Assembly: GCA_900321365.1 (NCBI GenBank)
Contig: ONVT01000215.1
Coordinates: 1 to 7,394, forward strand
Length of the DNA stretch: 7,394 nt
Direction of reading: 5' to 3'
DNA from: an uncultured Eubacteriales bacterium
Lineage (GTDB): Bacteria; Bacillota_A; Clostridia; Lachnospirales; Lachnospiraceae
The position numbers and the translations under genes are program-made. Positions 6,325-7,394 of the stretch are shown piece after piece (positions within the stretch are counted from its first letter, which is position 1; every line of letters starts with the position of its first letter). Under the pieces are notes generated by a model. That model saw only the letters and a program-made list of their open reading frames with translations. It was not told the origin of the DNA and did not search any database.

Positions 6325-7305
6325 TTCCTGCTTAGCGCAGAGGAAACACCTGGCCATGTGGCCTTCCTCCCCGGCCGGAAGCATCTGGGGCATCTGTGTT
6401 CTGCACTCCTCCATGCACCGGGGGCACCTGGGAGAAAATGCGCACCCCTCCGGCAGATGCAGCAGGTTCGGAACAACCCCCGGAATCGTGTCGAGGACAT
6501 GTGCCCCGCTCCTGAGCGAAGACACCGCTTTCAGCAGTCCCTTCGTATAAGGATGAACCGGATGGTCGAACAGGGTAAAGGTATCCGCCTGTTCCACGAT
6601 CCTTCCGGCATACATGACATAGACATAGTCGCACACCTGCGCGATGACGCCCAGGTTATGGCTGATCAGGAGAATGCTTGTTCCGCCCTCGCACAGCTTC
6701 TTCATCAGGCGGAGAATCTGCGCCTCCACAGTGACGTCCAGCGCCGTCGTCGGCTCATCCGCGATCAGCAGCTTCGGACCGCATACCATCGCCATGGCGA
6801 TCATGACCCTCTGCCTCAGTCCTCCGGAGAGCTGATGGGGATAACAGTCCATACGGCTCTCCGCGTCCGAGATCCCGACCTGTTCGAAGATTTCGGCCGT
6901 CTTTTTCCTTGCCTCTTCCTTCGTGATCTTCTGGTGAAGAAGAAGCGCCTCCCCGACCTGCTTCCCGACCTTCATCACCGGATTCAGGCTCGTCATCGGC
7001 TCCTGAAAGATCATGGAGACCTCTGATCCGCTAAGGGAGCACCGCTCCTTCCTGGAAAGCGTACGGATCTGCCTGCCCTCCAGGAGAATCTCGCCGCTCA
7101 CCACCCTGCCGGGATACTTCACCAGTCCCATGACAGACTTTGCCGTTATGCTCTTCCCGCAGCCGGACTCTCCGACGATCCCGGTGATCTGGCCGGCGCG
7201 GACCTCAAGGGAAACGTCACAGGCAGCGCGCACTTCCCCCTTCTGGGTGAAAAAGCTGGTATTCAGATTCCGTATCTCCAGCGTCGTCTGTTCCATCTGT
7301 GCCAT
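6199..7305 (-). CDS. Oligopeptide/dipeptide ABC transporter ATP-binding protein (DppD/OppD type)
   Basis: This 368-residue ATPase is the partner of the following one in an Opp/Dpp importer. Motifs counted from the 7305 start are Walker A GESGCGKS (45-52), Q-loop FQEP (100-103), signature LSGGLRQR (159-166), Walker B LLIADEP (179-185), D-loop TALD (187-190) and H-loop His216. SHN replaces the usual SHD after that His. Cysteines 288, 294, 301 and 320 repeat the possible [4Fe-4S] pattern of the family, with extra cysteines at 297 and 323. Residues 325-368 are an unusual Ser/Gln/Glu/Ala-rich tail made of 14-residue repeats. The start is uncertain: ATG at 7305, ATG at 7296 (AGAAAG nine bases upstream) and GTG at 7353 (GGAG 13 bases upstream) are all possible. 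I prefer 7305/7296 because Walker A then falls at the family's usual position and the extra upstream codons are AT-rich. Confidence 0.95.
   Translation of the reverse strand: MAQMEQTTLEIRNLNTSFFTQKGEVRAACDVSLEVRAGQITGIVGESGCGKSITAKSVMGLVKYPGRVVSGEILLEGRQIRTLSRKERCSLSGSEVSMIFQEPMTSLNPVMKVGKQVGEALLLHQKITKEEARKKTAEIFEQVGISDAESRMDCYPHQLSGGLRQRVMIAMAMVCGPKLLIADEPTTALDVTVEAQILRLMKKLCEGGTSILLISHNLGVIAQVCDYVYVMYAGRIVEQADTFTLFDHPVHPYTKGLLKAVSSLRSGAHVLDTIPGVVPNLLHLPEGCAFSPRCPRCMEECRTQMPQMLPAGEEGHMARCFLCAKQESEQAQDSLKAATQSSEAPHGFQKASAQASEQTRDSRKEDSV
6210..6216 (-). promoter_or_regulatory. Ribosome binding site of the second ATPase, inside the first ATPase gene
   Basis: AAGGAGG on the minus strand is a perfect consensus seven bases before the ATG at 6202. 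It lies in the last codons (RKEDSV) of the upstream ATPase. With the ATGA stop/start overlap, this points to strong and partly coupled translation of the pair. It sits within the last unit of the 42-bp repeat. Confidence 0.9.
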
Positions 7306-7360
7306 CTTTCTATACTCGCGAACGAAATTCTTTTCCGTTTTGGACGATTTCACTATGGCA

Positions 7361-7393
7361 TCAGGACTCCGTCAGCTTCGCTGACACCTCATG
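7361..7393 (-). CDS. Possible 3' end of an upstream gene, perhaps the transporter permease
   Basis: One minus-strand frame is open from the window edge and ends HEVSAKLTES-stop (TGA at 7363-7361), 55 bases before the ATPase start at 7305. Importers of this type usually have permease genes just upstream of the two ATPases, so this may be the last ten codons of a DppC-like permease. Eleven codons cannot establish this. The other two frames also hit a stop close to the edge, and an upstream gene could end there instead. Confidence 0.25.
   Translation of the reverse strand, partial: HEVSAKLTES
7371..7385. repeat. Perfect short inverted repeat GTCAGC-TTC-GCTGAC
   Basis: Two six-base arms flank a three-base loop. 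On the minus strand the centre reads GCGAAGC, a mini-hairpin known to be unusually stable. It lies 65 bases before the first ATPase start, close to or inside the end of the upstream gene. No T-tract follows it on the minus strand, so it is not a usual terminator. It could tune processing or relative expression within the operon, or be chance. Confidence 0.35.
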
Positions 7394-7394
7394 C

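Noticed and set aside
7306..7353. A 16-codon extension of the first ATPase from a GTG start
   Set aside because: It would push Walker A beyond its usual position, its codons are AT-rich compared with the gene, and its GGAG is 13 bases away. It is not excluded, only less likely.
1..7394. CRISPR arrays, tRNA/rRNA genes, insertion sequences, defence systems
   Set aside because: No regularly spaced direct repeats with unique spacers, no cloverleaf or rRNA-like sequence, and no transposase or integrase motif were seen on either strand. The repeats found are short coding repeats.

Overview
The window reads as a compact piece of a moderately GC-rich Gram-positive chromosome, most like the Lachnospiraceae/Clostridia. 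This rests on strong AAGGAGG-type ribosome binding sites, a secreted protein with PETTAP-type linkers, a large membrane protein with Cache-like sensor regions, and an Opp/Dpp-type ABC importer. The assignment is inference; there is no rRNA or marker gene here. All four complete genes lie on the minus strand, so transcription runs from high to low coordinates.

In transcription order: (1) 7393-7361 may hold the last codons of an upstream gene, probably a permease of the same transporter. (2) 7305-6199 and 6202-5246 encode the two ATPases of an oligopeptide/dipeptide-type ABC importer. They overlap by four bases (ATGA), and the second has a near-perfect Shine-Dalgarno sequence inside the first. 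The end of the first ATPase gene is a 42-bp tandem repeat (three units, 6324-6199), and the last unit contains that ribosome binding site. (3) A 190-bp gap (5245-5056) has a small stem-loop and short direct repeats. (4) 5055-2131 encodes a 974-residue membrane protein: two successive TM-ectodomain-TM units with Cache-like features, fused to a MscS-family channel core. (5) A weak stem plus T7 tract (2126-2102) is a probable terminator. It is followed by a leader that can fold two mutually exclusive ways. (6) 1915-2 encodes a 637-residue secreted protein with three probable globular domains joined by two proline/threonine-rich linkers coded by 21-bp repeats.

The transporter ATPases are conventional. 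The channel is the most interesting item: its architecture suggests a MscS-type pore whose gating could be modulated by extracellular ligands. It is followed by an exported protein of unknown role, so the low-coordinate half of the window may be an envelope-sensing locus. That functional link is inference from gene order only.
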